Assembly (NCBI GenBank): GCA_019022495.1
Contig: JAFEKR010000005.1
Coordinates: forward strand, 620,001-684,000
Direction of reading: 5' to 3'
DNA: 64,000 nt
Source: Epichloe hybrida
Taxonomy: Eukaryota; Ascomycota; Sordariomycetes; Hypocreales; Clavicipitaceae
In this document: positions 21,522 to 32,958 of the stretch, in pieces
Position numbering within the stretch: the first letter of the stretch is position 1
How the letters are laid out: each line of letters starts with the position of its first letter
Notes under the pieces: model-generated
The model's input: only the letters and a program-made list of their open reading frames with translations
The model's database searches: none
What the model was told of the DNA's origin: nothing
Made by a program: the position numbers and the translations under genes

Positions 21522-24500
21522 TATCCCCCTAGGAGGCCTGTAATTAAGGCATCCTATAATAATTTAATTAAATTAATCTCTATAATAATCTAATTATTAT
21601 TAATTATAGCAAGGTCTTCTAGTAATTCCTACTCTTTTAGGTTAGTACTAAGTATTTAATTTAGTAACTATATAAGCCCTAGTGCCTATCTAAAATCTAT
21701 AAATGCTTTTCCTATTAGTAGCTTTATAAGGCTATTAGTAATTATCTCTTTTATTACCTTCTAGGTAATATTAAAGGTTCCCTTTATAACCTCTTAATAA
21801 AGCTAGTAATAATAGATATTAACGTGGTATAGTTATGTTATAAGCTTAATGAATTCTTCCTTAAGAAGATAAATTATCTATATATTATTGTATTTAATCT
21901 TAAGGGTATTATCTCTAAGATATAATTTAACTTTCTAATATAATTATTTAAAGGTAATTAGCTCTTTACTATAATATAATAGCGCTAGGAGCTTTGCTTC
22001 TATAGAAGAGGTTATTATAGTCTTTTATCTTCCTGCTTTAAAGAGTATAAGACCTCTGAAGAGCTTTATAATATAGCCTTATAAGCTTCTTCTTATAACT
22101 AGATTATTAGTAAAGGAAGTATTATTATATACTTTAAGTTTAGGGTTATTATTATTAAATTTAATTAAGAGATCTCCCTATATATAACTATACTCTAGAG
22201 CCTTTTCTATAGCTTTTATATACTAAGGTCCTAGGTATTAAAGGTGCTATAATAGTTATAATGCTATAAAGGTAATGTCTAGCTATGTAATAATTATAGG
22301 ATATAGTAAAGTACTAACTAGGGATTAATATCTCTTTAAATCTTTTAGATTAATATTACCTTTAAAGAAATTAAGTAAAATAGTAGTTATTAGTACTATT
22401 AGCTTTTATTCTAGGACTTTAATATTAAATTTAATTATAGCTTTATTCTAATAGGACTTCTAATTAAGCTATAATTATTAATTTTTATAATCTCTAATAA
22501 TTTTAACCCCTAAGAACTATTATAATTTGCTAAGGTCCTTAATATTATACCTCTTAAAGAGTCTCTCTCTAAATTTATTATAAAGAGCTAACTTTCTTTT
22601 TATAAATAAGGCTATAAGGTTATTAATATAAAAGAAAATAATTAATCTATCCTTAATGAATATATAAATATCTTTAAAGATTTATATAAATCCTTTACTT
22701 ACTAACTATTTAATTAATTTCTTTATTTAAAGAAGGGGAGCTCTATATAGCCTATAGATAGCGCTTAAGAGCTTTAAGTAAGCTTATTTATCCTTATAAC
22801 CTAGTAGTATCTTATAATATACTTCTTTATCTAGCTTTAAGTTTAGGAAAGCTATAATAAAATTATACTAATAAGCTTTAAGGTTAAAGTAGTATAGAAT
22901 TACTATAAGGAGCTTAAACATGATGCTTGCTAATATAGTAGCTCTTATAGAAAGGTTCCCTTTTGCTTGCTAATTTCTAAGTATATATAATTAAGCCTTA
23001 TATCTTATAAGGTAGCCTAATTAATCTAATTTGTAGGTAAATACCTAAGTAAGTCCTAAGACCTTAATATATAAAGGAACTTCTAATTTACTAACTTTAA
23101 TAGTAACCTTATTATTAATAACTTTATTATACTCTTTATCTCTTACTTTAATAAATACCTTTTCTTTAGGGTACCTAGCTAAATAATTATAATAAGTAGG
23201 AGGTAAAGAAAGTCTTAATATATAAGGCTTTTCTTTACTCTTAGCTCCTAGGGTAAAGGTAGTAGTAAAAGCTTTAAGGAGGTTATCTTTATTAATATTA
23301 GGAATATCTAGATCTTTATCTTTATAATCTATTTTAGAAGGATTTAATAGACTATTAATATTTATTAGTTTATAATCTAAAAAATCCAGTTAATAGCTAG
23401 GTAAATTTAGAGGAGTTAGGAGAGTTAATTCCTAAGTTCCTTTTCCCTTTTCTTTATTGTTTAGTTAATTATGATTATATTAATCTTCTTACTAATAGAT
23501 TAGAGAAAGGGAGTCTTATACCTATAGGTGCCCTATATCTTAAGGATATCCTATATTTATATTATTAACCTTAAAGTCTTCTATAAGCTCTTAAAGGAGG
23601 CGTTTTTTAGGCTCTTTTTCCTTAATTAAAAGGTCCTTTTCTTGAGCGTAAAAGATTAACTTATTAAAGGTAATATAGCTTAATAAGAACTAATAATTCC
23701 TCTGTATTATTAGTACCTAAATTAGATATTAGGTAGAAGAGATATAACTAGCTAGATAACTAATGTGAGCTCTTTATAATAGCTTTAGACCTGTCTTCCT
23801 AAGCCTATCCTATGTTATTATAAAAGCTTTGTAACTAAAAGCTTAAAGATAATTTAATAAAGCTTCTAGCTTCTTTAGTAAATAATTCTATTAAAGCTTA
23901 TTTTCTTATAGCTATTTATTTAAAGCTTAATATAGTAAAAGCTAATCTAGAGACTTTCTAGGCGTATAATTAAGGATATGAATAGCTACTTCTATAGCTA
24001 TAGGCTAAAGATTCTCTAGAAAGCTTACTTAGGTTATTAGAGTTATTATAACTCTTATTATTACCCCCCTAGACCGCTTAGTATACCTATTTTAATGCGG
24101 ATAAGCCGGACTAGACTTTCTAATAATAATGCCTCTTTTACTAACCTTTACCTCTTACTTCTTAGTCTAGAAGGTAGTTTCCCTATTAGTAATAATAACT
24201 ATAATATAAATTCTAAAGGTCCTTATGTAGCGCACTTCTAATTAATTAAAGTAAGATATGATTTCGGTCTTTATTAGAATTATAAAGATATATTAGAGGC
24301 CTATTACTCTATAAGTAAAGAGAGTAATATAATAATTCTTATTATAGCCTTATAATTAAGCAAATAGGTTATAGGTTATAACCTAAAGAGGTCCTAAGGG
24401 TAAGGAATCTATCTATAGAACTTATAATATCTGCCTTTATGCCTTAGCTATATAGCAAATCTTGTATTTACCCTTACTACGCTCTTTTATTAGTATGTTA

Positions 24501-26494
24501 ACCTTTTAAAGCACTTAATCTATTATATCTTTACCTAGATAAGCTATTTTTATATGCTAAAGGTCTGCTTTTATGGCTATTAGGGGTTTTAGGTTATAAG
24601 AGTCCCTTCTAATAGTAAAAGCCTTATTAGGGCTATCCCCTTTAATATATAGTTAAGTACTAATAGTTATAGTTAAAAAGATCTTATAATTGCCTCTTAC
24701 TAGGTCTATAATAATCCCTATAAGATTATCTTACCTTATACCTTTTATTATAAGTAACTAAAGTAATATAAGGTTTGCAAAGAAGGTTAGTTAATACTAC
24801 GTGTTTAATAATATAAGGGTTTAGCTATTTATTAATTTAATCCAGGCTATGCTAACGCTATAAGCCTTAGTGACTTTATACCTAGCTTAGATACTTAGTT
24901 AATTGCTATAATCTAGGTTAATAAACTAGCGTTTATTATTAAAGATATGTACTAAAGTACTGCTATTAAGTATTACTTATGAGTGCCCTTAGGCATAGAA
25001 AGCCTCTAAAGATAGCTCTATAGTAATAAAGGTAGTATTGCCCTTTAGCTTACTTTCCTTTACCTCCTTAGCTTCCTTTACGTTATGCTCTTTAAGCCAC
25101 GCGTTATAGGCCTTTTTAATATTGTTAGATTATTAATTTATTACTTCTTTTGCCTTTTTTAATTAATTTTCCTTAATAGTCTAATTCTTAGGTAGGCAAA
25201 GCATTTGACAGTTCTTCTAAGAGTCCTTTAACTTCTTAGCCTTATGCTTGTTATAATAAATATAAAGTGGCTTCTTATTTCCCTTATTAAGATCTTCTTT
25301 AGTCTAACTATTAAGAGTTAGCTCTACTCTAAAAGATTCTCTGGATTTACTTTAAGATCTTCCCTAGGCTTTAATTAAATACCTAATCCTTATAATTATA
25401 AAGTAAAAATCAAGGGTTTTACCCTTAATCTTAGTAGTAAAGATTAGTAAATTAATTTAAGCTAAAATTAAAGGGAATCGGGTGCTAATAGCATTATTAA
25501 TTATCTTAATTAGAGAGTTACCTTTTATAATTAAGTAATTTGCTTAAAAACATTACTTATAGCTAATTAACGCGTTAGTAAGCCATTTATTAATGTTAAC
25601 CTTTACTAGGCTATGCTTAATAACTTTGTTAAAGTTAACCTTAGTATAATGCCTAATTATTCTATTTAAGGGTATTATATTCCTTATAAGCTCTCTAAGC
25701 TTCTTATAAAGTAAGATATACTATAGGATTATTTGCTTATACTTATTTCTAAGTGTTATAATAAACTAATTATAGTATTCTCTTATAGTCTTTAATAGAC
25801 TCTAATACTAACTATTAAACACTTAATATTATCTATTAAGAACTATATACTAAGCGCTATCTTTAGTATTATCTAGTTATTAAGGGTATTTAAAGTATCC
25901 CTCTTTAGTTAAGTTAATAATAGGAGTAATGCTTATAGGAGGAGAGCTTTCTTAAGGTTACTACTAATTACTTATAACTCTAGATATTAATATTCTTAAG
26001 CGTGTTTAAGGCCCTTTAGTCTAGTTTTCTAGTAAAGTAGTTAAAGCTATAATTACTACTTTTCTTATTACTAGAGTCCCTTTTCCTATTAGGATTAGCG
26101 GCTTAGGTAAGTAGTTAAGAGTTGTTATTAAATTAGGATTAATAAAGACCTAAATCCTATCTTTAATAGCTCTTACCTTTATTATCTTAAACCACAGGTC
26201 CTAATAATAGGGTTCCTATAGCTTAACTACTAGCTTATAGCCTTAAGCAGTGTTAGTTTCCTTAGACATCTTGATAATATCCTGTGTTATTATTGTAATT
26301 TATTAAACTTTAACTCACGTAGATTTTCCTTGCTGCTAGGGGTTGCCTAATTATAATGTTAATAATTGTGATTAAACCCTATTCTCTTACTAGGATATAC
26401 TGAATTTAATAATTAATTAATTAGAATTAACTTAATAAAGGTATTAATTAGAAAGAAAGGTCTTTATATTATAAACACTAAGTAATTACTACTA
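21522..26494 (-). pseudogene. RIP-broken gag-pol of Copia A
   Basis: Minus-strand frames with many stops retain Copia reverse transcriptase relics at about 22620-22880, homologous to the clearer copy in element B. RT lies nearer the left end and integrase/gag nearer the right. This matches Copia order (gag-protease-integrase-RT-RNase H) on the minus strand. No ORF survives. Confidence 0.75.
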
Positions 26495-26727
26495 TGTTAG
26501 ACTAAGCAGCTAGGATTAGAAATAAAGGTATAAATTAAGTTACCTAACCCTATAAGAGGGCATAGACTATGGTTTAAATAACTAAGTACCTGTACTATAG
26601 GGTGTGTAATCTGCCTATATAAACTATACTATGCATTTACTAAAGGTCTAGAAAAGTAACTAGTTAGGTGAGTCCTAGTGTCCAAGTTGCCTGCATGCGG
26701 TTGAGCGCTTGCGGCGGGATTCCAACA
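26495..26727 (-). repeat. LTR of Copia A (right)
   Basis: It starts TGTTAGACTAAGCAGC (mutated, inner side) and ends GCGGCGGGATTCCAACA (clean, outer side), the reverse of the left LTR. In the minus-strand element this is the 5' LTR. Confidence 0.92.
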
Positions 26728-26732
26728 GAAAA

Positions 26733-26979
26733 TTAGCAATATTTACACACCGACAAGGGTAATTAGACACAGACCCACAGGTCTTGTCAAGGGGGGGGGG
26801 ATGTAGTATGACTAAGCCTTGATAGGGCCGTCAGGTGATTAGGTAGGTGGGTCGGGTACAGGAAGACCCCCTGTAGGGCACCTGCCCCTCCGTGAAAACT
26901 TTCCCCTGAAGATCTGTATTATTAGGCTATTTATATACAAGCGAATGTACCTCTAATCCACTTCTATCCAATTGGATAC
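26733..26979. mobile_element. Un-mutated spacer with a poly-G tract and a probable LTR start of another retrotransposon
   Basis: This 247-bp spacer between the two Copia elements has normal GC. A run of ten G (26791-26800), then A, is followed at 26802 by TGTAGTATGACTAAGCC, the arrangement of a polypurine tract abutting an LTR. The following 178 bp would be an LTR fragment interrupted by Copia B at 26980 and possibly continuing at 32444. A TATATACAAG stretch at about 26932-26941 could be the LTR core promoter. No second copy is in the window, so this is inference. Confidence 0.45.
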
Positions 26980-27227
26980 TGTTGGACCGAGCAGCTAGGA
27001 TCAGAAATGAAGGTATGGATTGAGTTGCCTGGTCCTGTAAGAGGGCGCGGACTATGGTTTAAATAACTAAGTACCTGTACCATGGGGTGTGTAATCTGCC
27101 TATACAAACTGTACTATGCATCTACTAAAGGTCCGGAAAAGTAACTAGTTAGGTGGGTCCTAGTGTCTAAGTTGCCTGCATGCGGTTGAGCGCTTGCGGC
27201 GGGATTCCAATAGGCGGGATTCCAACA
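26980..27227 (-). repeat. LTR of Copia B (left)
   Basis: It begins TGTTGGACCGAGCAGC and ends with two copies of the GGCGGGATTCCAA(T/C)A unit. It is nearly free of RIP at its outer end. Confidence 0.92.
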
Positions 27228-30200
27228 CATCCCCCTAGGAGGCCTGTAATTAAGGCATCCTGTGATAATTCAATTAAGTCTTTGTAATGATCTAATTATC
27301 GTCAATTATAGCAGGGTCTTCCGGCAATTCCTACTCTTTTAGGTTAGTACTAAGTATTTAATCTAATAATAGTACAAGCCCTAGTGCCTACCTAAAATCC
27401 GTAAATGCTTTTCCTATTAGTAACTTTATGAGGCTATTAGCAATTATCTCTTTTGTTACCTTCTAGGTAACATTAAAGGTTCCCTTTGTAACCTCTTAAT
27501 AAAGCTAGTAATAATGGATATTAATATAGCGTAGTTATGTTATAAGCTTAATAAATTCTTCCTTAAGAAGATAAATTATCTGCATATTATTGCATTTAAT
27601 CTCAAGGGTATTATCTCTAAGATATAATCTAACTTCCTAATATAATTATTTAAAGGCAATTAGCTCTTTACTATAATGTAATAGTGCTAGGAGCTTTGCT
27701 TTTATAGAAGAGGTTATTATAGTCTCTTATCTTCCTACTTTAAAGAGCATAGGACCTCTAAAGAGCTTTATAATATAGCCCTATAAGCTTTTTCTTATAA
27801 CTAGATTATTAGTAAAGGAAGCATTACTATATGCTTTAAGTTTAGGATTATTACTATTAAATTTAATTAAGAGATCTCCTTACGCATAACTATACTCTAA
27901 AGCCTTTTCTATAGCTTCTATATGCTAAGGTCCTAGGCGTTAAAGGTGCCGTGATAGTTATAATATTACAAAGGTAATATCTAGCTATGTGATAATTATA
28001 GGATATAGTAAAGTACTGACTAGGGATTAATATCTCTTTAAATCCTTTAGATTAATATTACCTTTAAAGGGATTAAGTGAAATAGTAGTTATTAGTGCTG
28101 TTAGCTTCTATTCTAGGACCTTAATGTTAAATTTAATTATAGCTTTATTCTAATAGGACTTCTAATTAAGCTATAATTGTTAATTTTCGTAATCTCTAAT
28201 GATTTCAACCCCTAAGAACTATTGTAATTTACTAAGGTCCTTAATATTATACCTCTTAAAGAGTCTCTCTCTAAATTCCTTATAAAGAGCTAACTTTCCC
28301 TTTATAAATAAGGCTATAAGGTTATTAATATAGAAGAAGATAATTAATCTATCCTTAATGAATACATAAATATCTTTAAAGATCTATATGAATCCTTCAC
28401 TTACTAACTATTTAATTAATTCCTTTATCTAAAGAAGGGGAGCTTTACGTAGCCTGTAGATAGCGCTTAAGAGCTTTAAGTAAGCTTATTTATCCCTATA
28501 ACCTAGCGGCATCTTATAATATACCTCTTTATCTAGCTTTAAGTTTAGGAAAGCTATAACAAAATTATACTAATAAGCTTTAAGGTTAAAGTAGTATAGA
28601 ATTACTATAAGGAGCCTAAACATAATACCTGCTAATATAGTAGCTCTTGTAGAAAGGTTCCCTTTTGCTTACTAATTCCTAAGCACACATAATTAAGCCT
28701 TATGCCTCATAAGGTAGCCTAATTAATCTAATTTATAGGCAAATACCTAAGTAAGTCCTAAGATCTTAATATATAAAGGGACTTCTAATCTGCTAACTTT
28801 AATAGCAACCTTATTATTAATAACTTTATTAAACTCTTTATCTCTTACTTTAATAAATACCTTTTCTTTAGGGTGCCTAGCTAAATAATTATAATAAGTA
28901 GGAGGTGAAGGAAGTCTTAATATATAAGGCTTTTCTTTACTCTTAGCTCCTAGGGTAAAGGCAGTAGCGAAAGCTTTAAGGAGGTTATCTTTGTTAATAT
29001 TAAGAATATCTAGATCTTCATCTTCGTAGTCTATTTCGGAAGAATTTAACAGACTATTAATATTTATTGGTTTATAATCCGAAAAATCCGGTTAATAGCT
29101 AGGTGAATTCGGAGGAGTTAGGAGAGTTAATTCCTAAATTCCTTTTCCCTTTTCTTTATTATTTAGTTAATTACAATTATGTTAATCTTCTTGCTAATAG
29201 ATTAGAGGAAGGGAGTCTTATGCCTATAGGTACCCTATATCTTAAGGATATCCTATATCTGCATTATTAACCTTAAAGTCTTCTATAAGCTCTTAAAGGA
29301 GGCGTTTTTTAGGCTTTTTTTCCTTAATTAAAAGGTTCTTTTCTTAAGCGTAGAAGATTAACTTATTAAAGGTAATATAGCTTAATAAGAACTAATAATT
29401 CCTTTGCATTATTAGTACCTAAATTAGATATTAGGTAGAAGAGATATAACTGGCTAGATAACCGATGTGAGCTCTTTGTAATAGCTTTAGACCTATCTTC
29501 CTAAGCCTATCCTGTGTTATTATGAAAGCTTTATAACTAAAAGCTTGAAGATAATTTAATAAAGCTTCTAGCTTCTCTAGTAAATAATTCTATTAAAGCT
29601 TGTTCTCTTGTAGCTATTTATTCAAAGCTTAATATGGTGAAAGCTAATCTAGAGACTTTTTAGGCGTGTGATTAAGGATGTAAATAGCTGCTTCTATAGC
29701 TATAGGCTAAAGATTCTCTAGAAAGCTTGCTTAGGTTATTAGAGTTATTATAACTCTTATTATCACCCCCCTAGACCGCTTAGCATGCCTATTTTAATGT
29801 GGATAAGCTAGACTAGACTTTTTAATAATAATGCCTTTATTAGTGACTTCTACCTCTTGCTTCTTAGTCTAGAAGGTAGTTTCCCTATTAGTAATAATAA
29901 CTACAATATGGATTCTAAAGGTCCTTACATAGCGTGCTTCTAATTAATTAAAGTAAGACATGATTTTAGTCTTTATTAGAATTATAAAGATATAGCGGAG
30001 GCCTATTACTCTATAAGTAAAGAGAGTAATGTAATAATCCTTATTATAGCCCTGTGATTAAGTAAAGAGGTTATAGGTTATAACCTAAAGAGGTCCTAAG
30101 GGTAGGGAATCTGTCTATAGAACTCGTGATATCTACCTCTACGCCTTAGCTATATAGCAAATCTTATATTTACCCTTACTACGCTCTTTTATTAGTACGT

Positions 30201-32190
30201 TAACCTTTTAAAGCACTTAATCTATTATATCTTCGCCTAGATAAGCTATTCTTATATGCTAAAGGTCTGCTTTTATAGCTATTAGGGGTTTTAGGTTATA
30301 AGAGTCCTTTCTAATAGCAAAAGCCTTATTAGGGCTATCCCCTATAATATATAGTTAAGTACTAATAGTTGTAGTTAAAAAGATCTTATAATTGCCTCTT
30401 ACTAGGTCTATAATAATCCCTATAAGATTATTTTACCTTATGCCTTTTATTATAAGTAACTAAAGTAATATAAGGTTTGTAAAGAAGGTTAGTTAATACT
30501 ATGCGTTTAATAACATAAGGGTCTAGCTGTTTATTAATTTAATCTAGGCTATGCTAACGCTATAAGCCTTAGTAACTCCGTACCTAGCTTAGATACTTAG
30601 TTAATTACTATAATCTAGGTTAATAAACTAGCGTTTATTATTAAAGATATGTACCGAAGTACCGCTATTAAGTATTACCTGTAAGCGCCCTTAGGTATAA
30701 AAAGCCTCTAAAGATAGCTCTATAGTAATGAAAGTAGTATCTCCCTCTAGCTTGCTTTCCTTTGCTTCCTTTGCGTTATACTCCTTAAGCCACGTGTTAT
30801 AGGCCTTTTTAACATTATTAGATTGTTGATTTATTACTTCTTTTACCTTTTTTAATTAATCTTCCTTAATAGTCTAATTCTTAGGCGGGTAAAGTATTTA
30901 ATAGTTCTTCTAAGAGTCCTTTAACTTCTTAGCCTTATACTTATTATAATAAATATAAAGTAGCTTCTTATCTCCCTTATTAAGATCTTCTTTAGTCTAA
31001 CTATTAAGAGTTAGCTTTACTCTAAAAGATTCTCTGGATTTGCTTTAAGATCTTCCTTAAGCTTTAATTAGATACCTAATTCTTATAATTATAAAGTAAA
31101 AATCAAGGGTTTTACCCTTAATCTTAGCGGTAAAGATTAGTGAATTAATTTAAGCTGAAATTAAAGGGAATTAGGTGCTAATAGTATTATTGATTATCTT
31201 AATTAGAGAGTTGCCTTTTGTGATTAAGTAATTTACTTAAAAACATTACTTATAGCTAATTAACGCGTTAGTAAGCTATTTATTAATGTTAACCTTTGCT
31301 AGGCTACGCTTAATAACTTTATTAAAGTTAACCTTAGTATAATGCCTAATTATTCTATTTAAGGGTATTATATTCCTTATAAGCTCTCTAAGCTTCTTAT
31401 AAAGTAAGATATACTATAGGATTATTTGCTTATACTTATTTCTAAGTGTTATAATAAACTAATTATAATATTCTCTTATAGTCTTTAATAGACTCTAATA
31501 CTAACTATTAAACACTTAATATTATCTATTAAGAACTATATACTAAGCGCTATCTTTAGTATTATCTAGTTATTAAGGGTATTTAAAGTATCTCTCTTTA
31601 GTTAAGTTAATAATAGGAGTAATGCTTATAGGAGGAGAGCTTTCTTAAGGTTGCTGCTAATTACTTATAACTTTAGATGTTAATGTTCTTAAGTGTGTTT
31701 AAGGCCCTTTAGTCTGATTTTCTAGTAAAGCAGTTAAAGCTATAATTACTACTTTTCTTATTACTAGAGTCCCTTTTCCTATTAGGATTAGTAGCTTAGG
31801 TAGGTAGTTAAGAGTTGTTATTAAATTAGGATTAATAAAGACCTAAATCCTATCTTTAATAGCTCTTGCCTTTATTATCTTAAACTATAAGTCCTAATAG
31901 TAAGGTTCTTGTAGCTTAACTACTAGCTTATAGCCTTAAGTAGTGTTAGTTTCCTTAGATATCTTGATAATATCCTATGTTATTATTATTATAATTTGTT
32001 AAACTTTAACCTATGTAAATCTTCCTTGCTACTAGGGGTTGCCTAATTATAATATTAATAATTATAATTAAACCCTATTCTCTTACTAGGATGTACTAAA
32101 TTTGATAATTAATTAATTAGAATTAACTTAATAAAGGTATTAATTAGAAAGAAAGGTCTTTATATTATAAACACTAAGTAATTACTACTA
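27228..32190 (-). pseudogene. RIP-broken gag-pol of Copia B
   Basis: The clearest region is the reverse transcriptase at about 28330-28610 on the minus strand. There AFLNLKLDKEVYYKMPLGY followed by AIYRLRKAPLL matches the Copia pattern AFL.G.L.EEVY..QP.G and LYGLKQAP. FFYINNLIALF matches the YVDD box (DD changed to NN by G-to-A). RNase H lies toward 27300-27900 and integrase/gag toward 29500-32100. Stops occur where TGG, CAG and CAA are expected. Confidence 0.8.
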
Positions 32191-32438
32191 TATTAGACTA
32201 AGCAGCTAGGATTAGAAATAAAGGTATAGATTAAGTTACCTAGTCCTATAAGAGGGCGTGGACTATGGTTTAAATAACTAAGTACCTATACTATAGGGTA
32301 TATAATCTGCCCATATAAACTATACTATGTATCTACTAAAGGTCTGGAAAAGTAACTAGTTAGGTGGGTCCTAGTGTCTAAGTTGCCTGCATGCGGTTGA
32401 GCGCTTGCGGCGGGATTCCAACAGGCGGGATTCCAACA
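32191..32438 (-). repeat. LTR of Copia B (right)
   Basis: It begins TATTAGACTAAGCAGC (RIP-mutated inner end) and ends with the clean doubled GGCGGGATTCCAACA unit, immediately followed by the GATAC duplication. Confidence 0.92.
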
Positions 32439-32443
32439 GATAC

Positions 32444-32958
32444 AGACCCTAGCCAAGGTGACTCCACAAGCCAGAACACACTCAAAGGGTAAACGGGTGA
32501 TTAGCGGGGCACGAACGATGGAGTGCGTGCGTGTATTTAGTGGAGTAGCTGTGTTATTTTTGTATGTGTCCTGTCACGCGTTGTTGCCTGACTGAATAAT
32601 CCCAGACATAATAAATGACCAATGCTCTGCATAAGCCAATTGCCTCCAGCTTCTGGCCGCCATGAATGTATGAATGAAAGTGATTCGTCCACGAAGCTTA
32701 TCGAGGTTCTCATGGAGGGGAGTGCAAGACACACGCAAGACACACGCGCTTGAAATTTCACCTCCTTAGAGCCAGTAATTTCCTGAGAGGTCATAAGCCT
32801 TGTGGGTCCGTGGGGCCCCCATAAGCCTCCTGGCACAAGGTCGTACATGTAAATACAGTCTAACCCCTGAATGATTTTACACTTCCTACAAGCCCCACGT
32901 GGGGCAGTCACTATCAGCTATGAGTGGCTATTATAAGTGAAGCTGTTACATGCCCTAG
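32444..32958 (-). terminator. 3' flank of the PKS gene
   Basis: This is 515 bp of GC-normal DNA between Copia B and the PKS stop codon. It should hold the PKS 3' untranslated region, and a CATAATAAAT stretch (about 32606-32615) could supply A/T-rich processing signals, although it is not clearly an AATAAA on the minus strand. A second copy of the 41-bp near-palindrome lies at 32799-32839, about 120-160 bp beyond the stop. The ORF 32537-32911 (minus, 124 codons) has no recognisable domain and spans the palindrome, so I do not call it. Confidence 0.35.
32799..32839. repeat. 41-bp near-palindrome, copy 2
   Basis: It has the same CTTGTGGGTC.GTGGGGCCCCCA core as copy 1 at 21193-21233 and ends in GCACAAG. 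It could form a hairpin in RNA from the PKS 3' untranslated region. Confidence 0.6.

Larger units (their letters stand above)
21289..26727 (-). mobile_element. Complete Ty1/Copia element A (5439 bp) with perfect target duplication
   Basis: LTRs of exactly 233 bp lie at 21289-21521 and 26495-26727 (TGTTGGAC...TCCAACA type). The flanking duplication is GAAAA at 21284-21288 and 26728-26732. The coding strand is minus: beside the left LTR the plus strand reads ATATCCCCCTAGG, whose complement is a polypurine tract abutting the LTR. It is the same family as element B at 26980-32438. The two differ mostly by C/T and G/A changes, with element A the more mutated. Left and right outer ends are much less mutated than the interior. 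Confidence 0.93.
26980..32438 (-). mobile_element. Complete Ty1/Copia element B (5459 bp) with perfect target duplication
   Basis: LTRs of exactly 248 bp lie at 26980-27227 and 32191-32438. Both carry a 15-bp tandem duplication (GGCGGGATTCCAACA) at one end that element A lacks. The flanking duplication is GATAC at 26975-26979 and 32439-32443. Orientation is minus, with the complement of CATCCCCCTAGG as polypurine tract beside the left LTR. It is less RIP-mutated than element A, with the mildest damage at its outer edges. Confidence 0.93.

Noticed and set aside
32537..32911. 124-codon minus-strand ORF downstream of the PKS
   Set aside because: It spans the palindromic repeat and the PKS 3' flank and has no domain or splice support.
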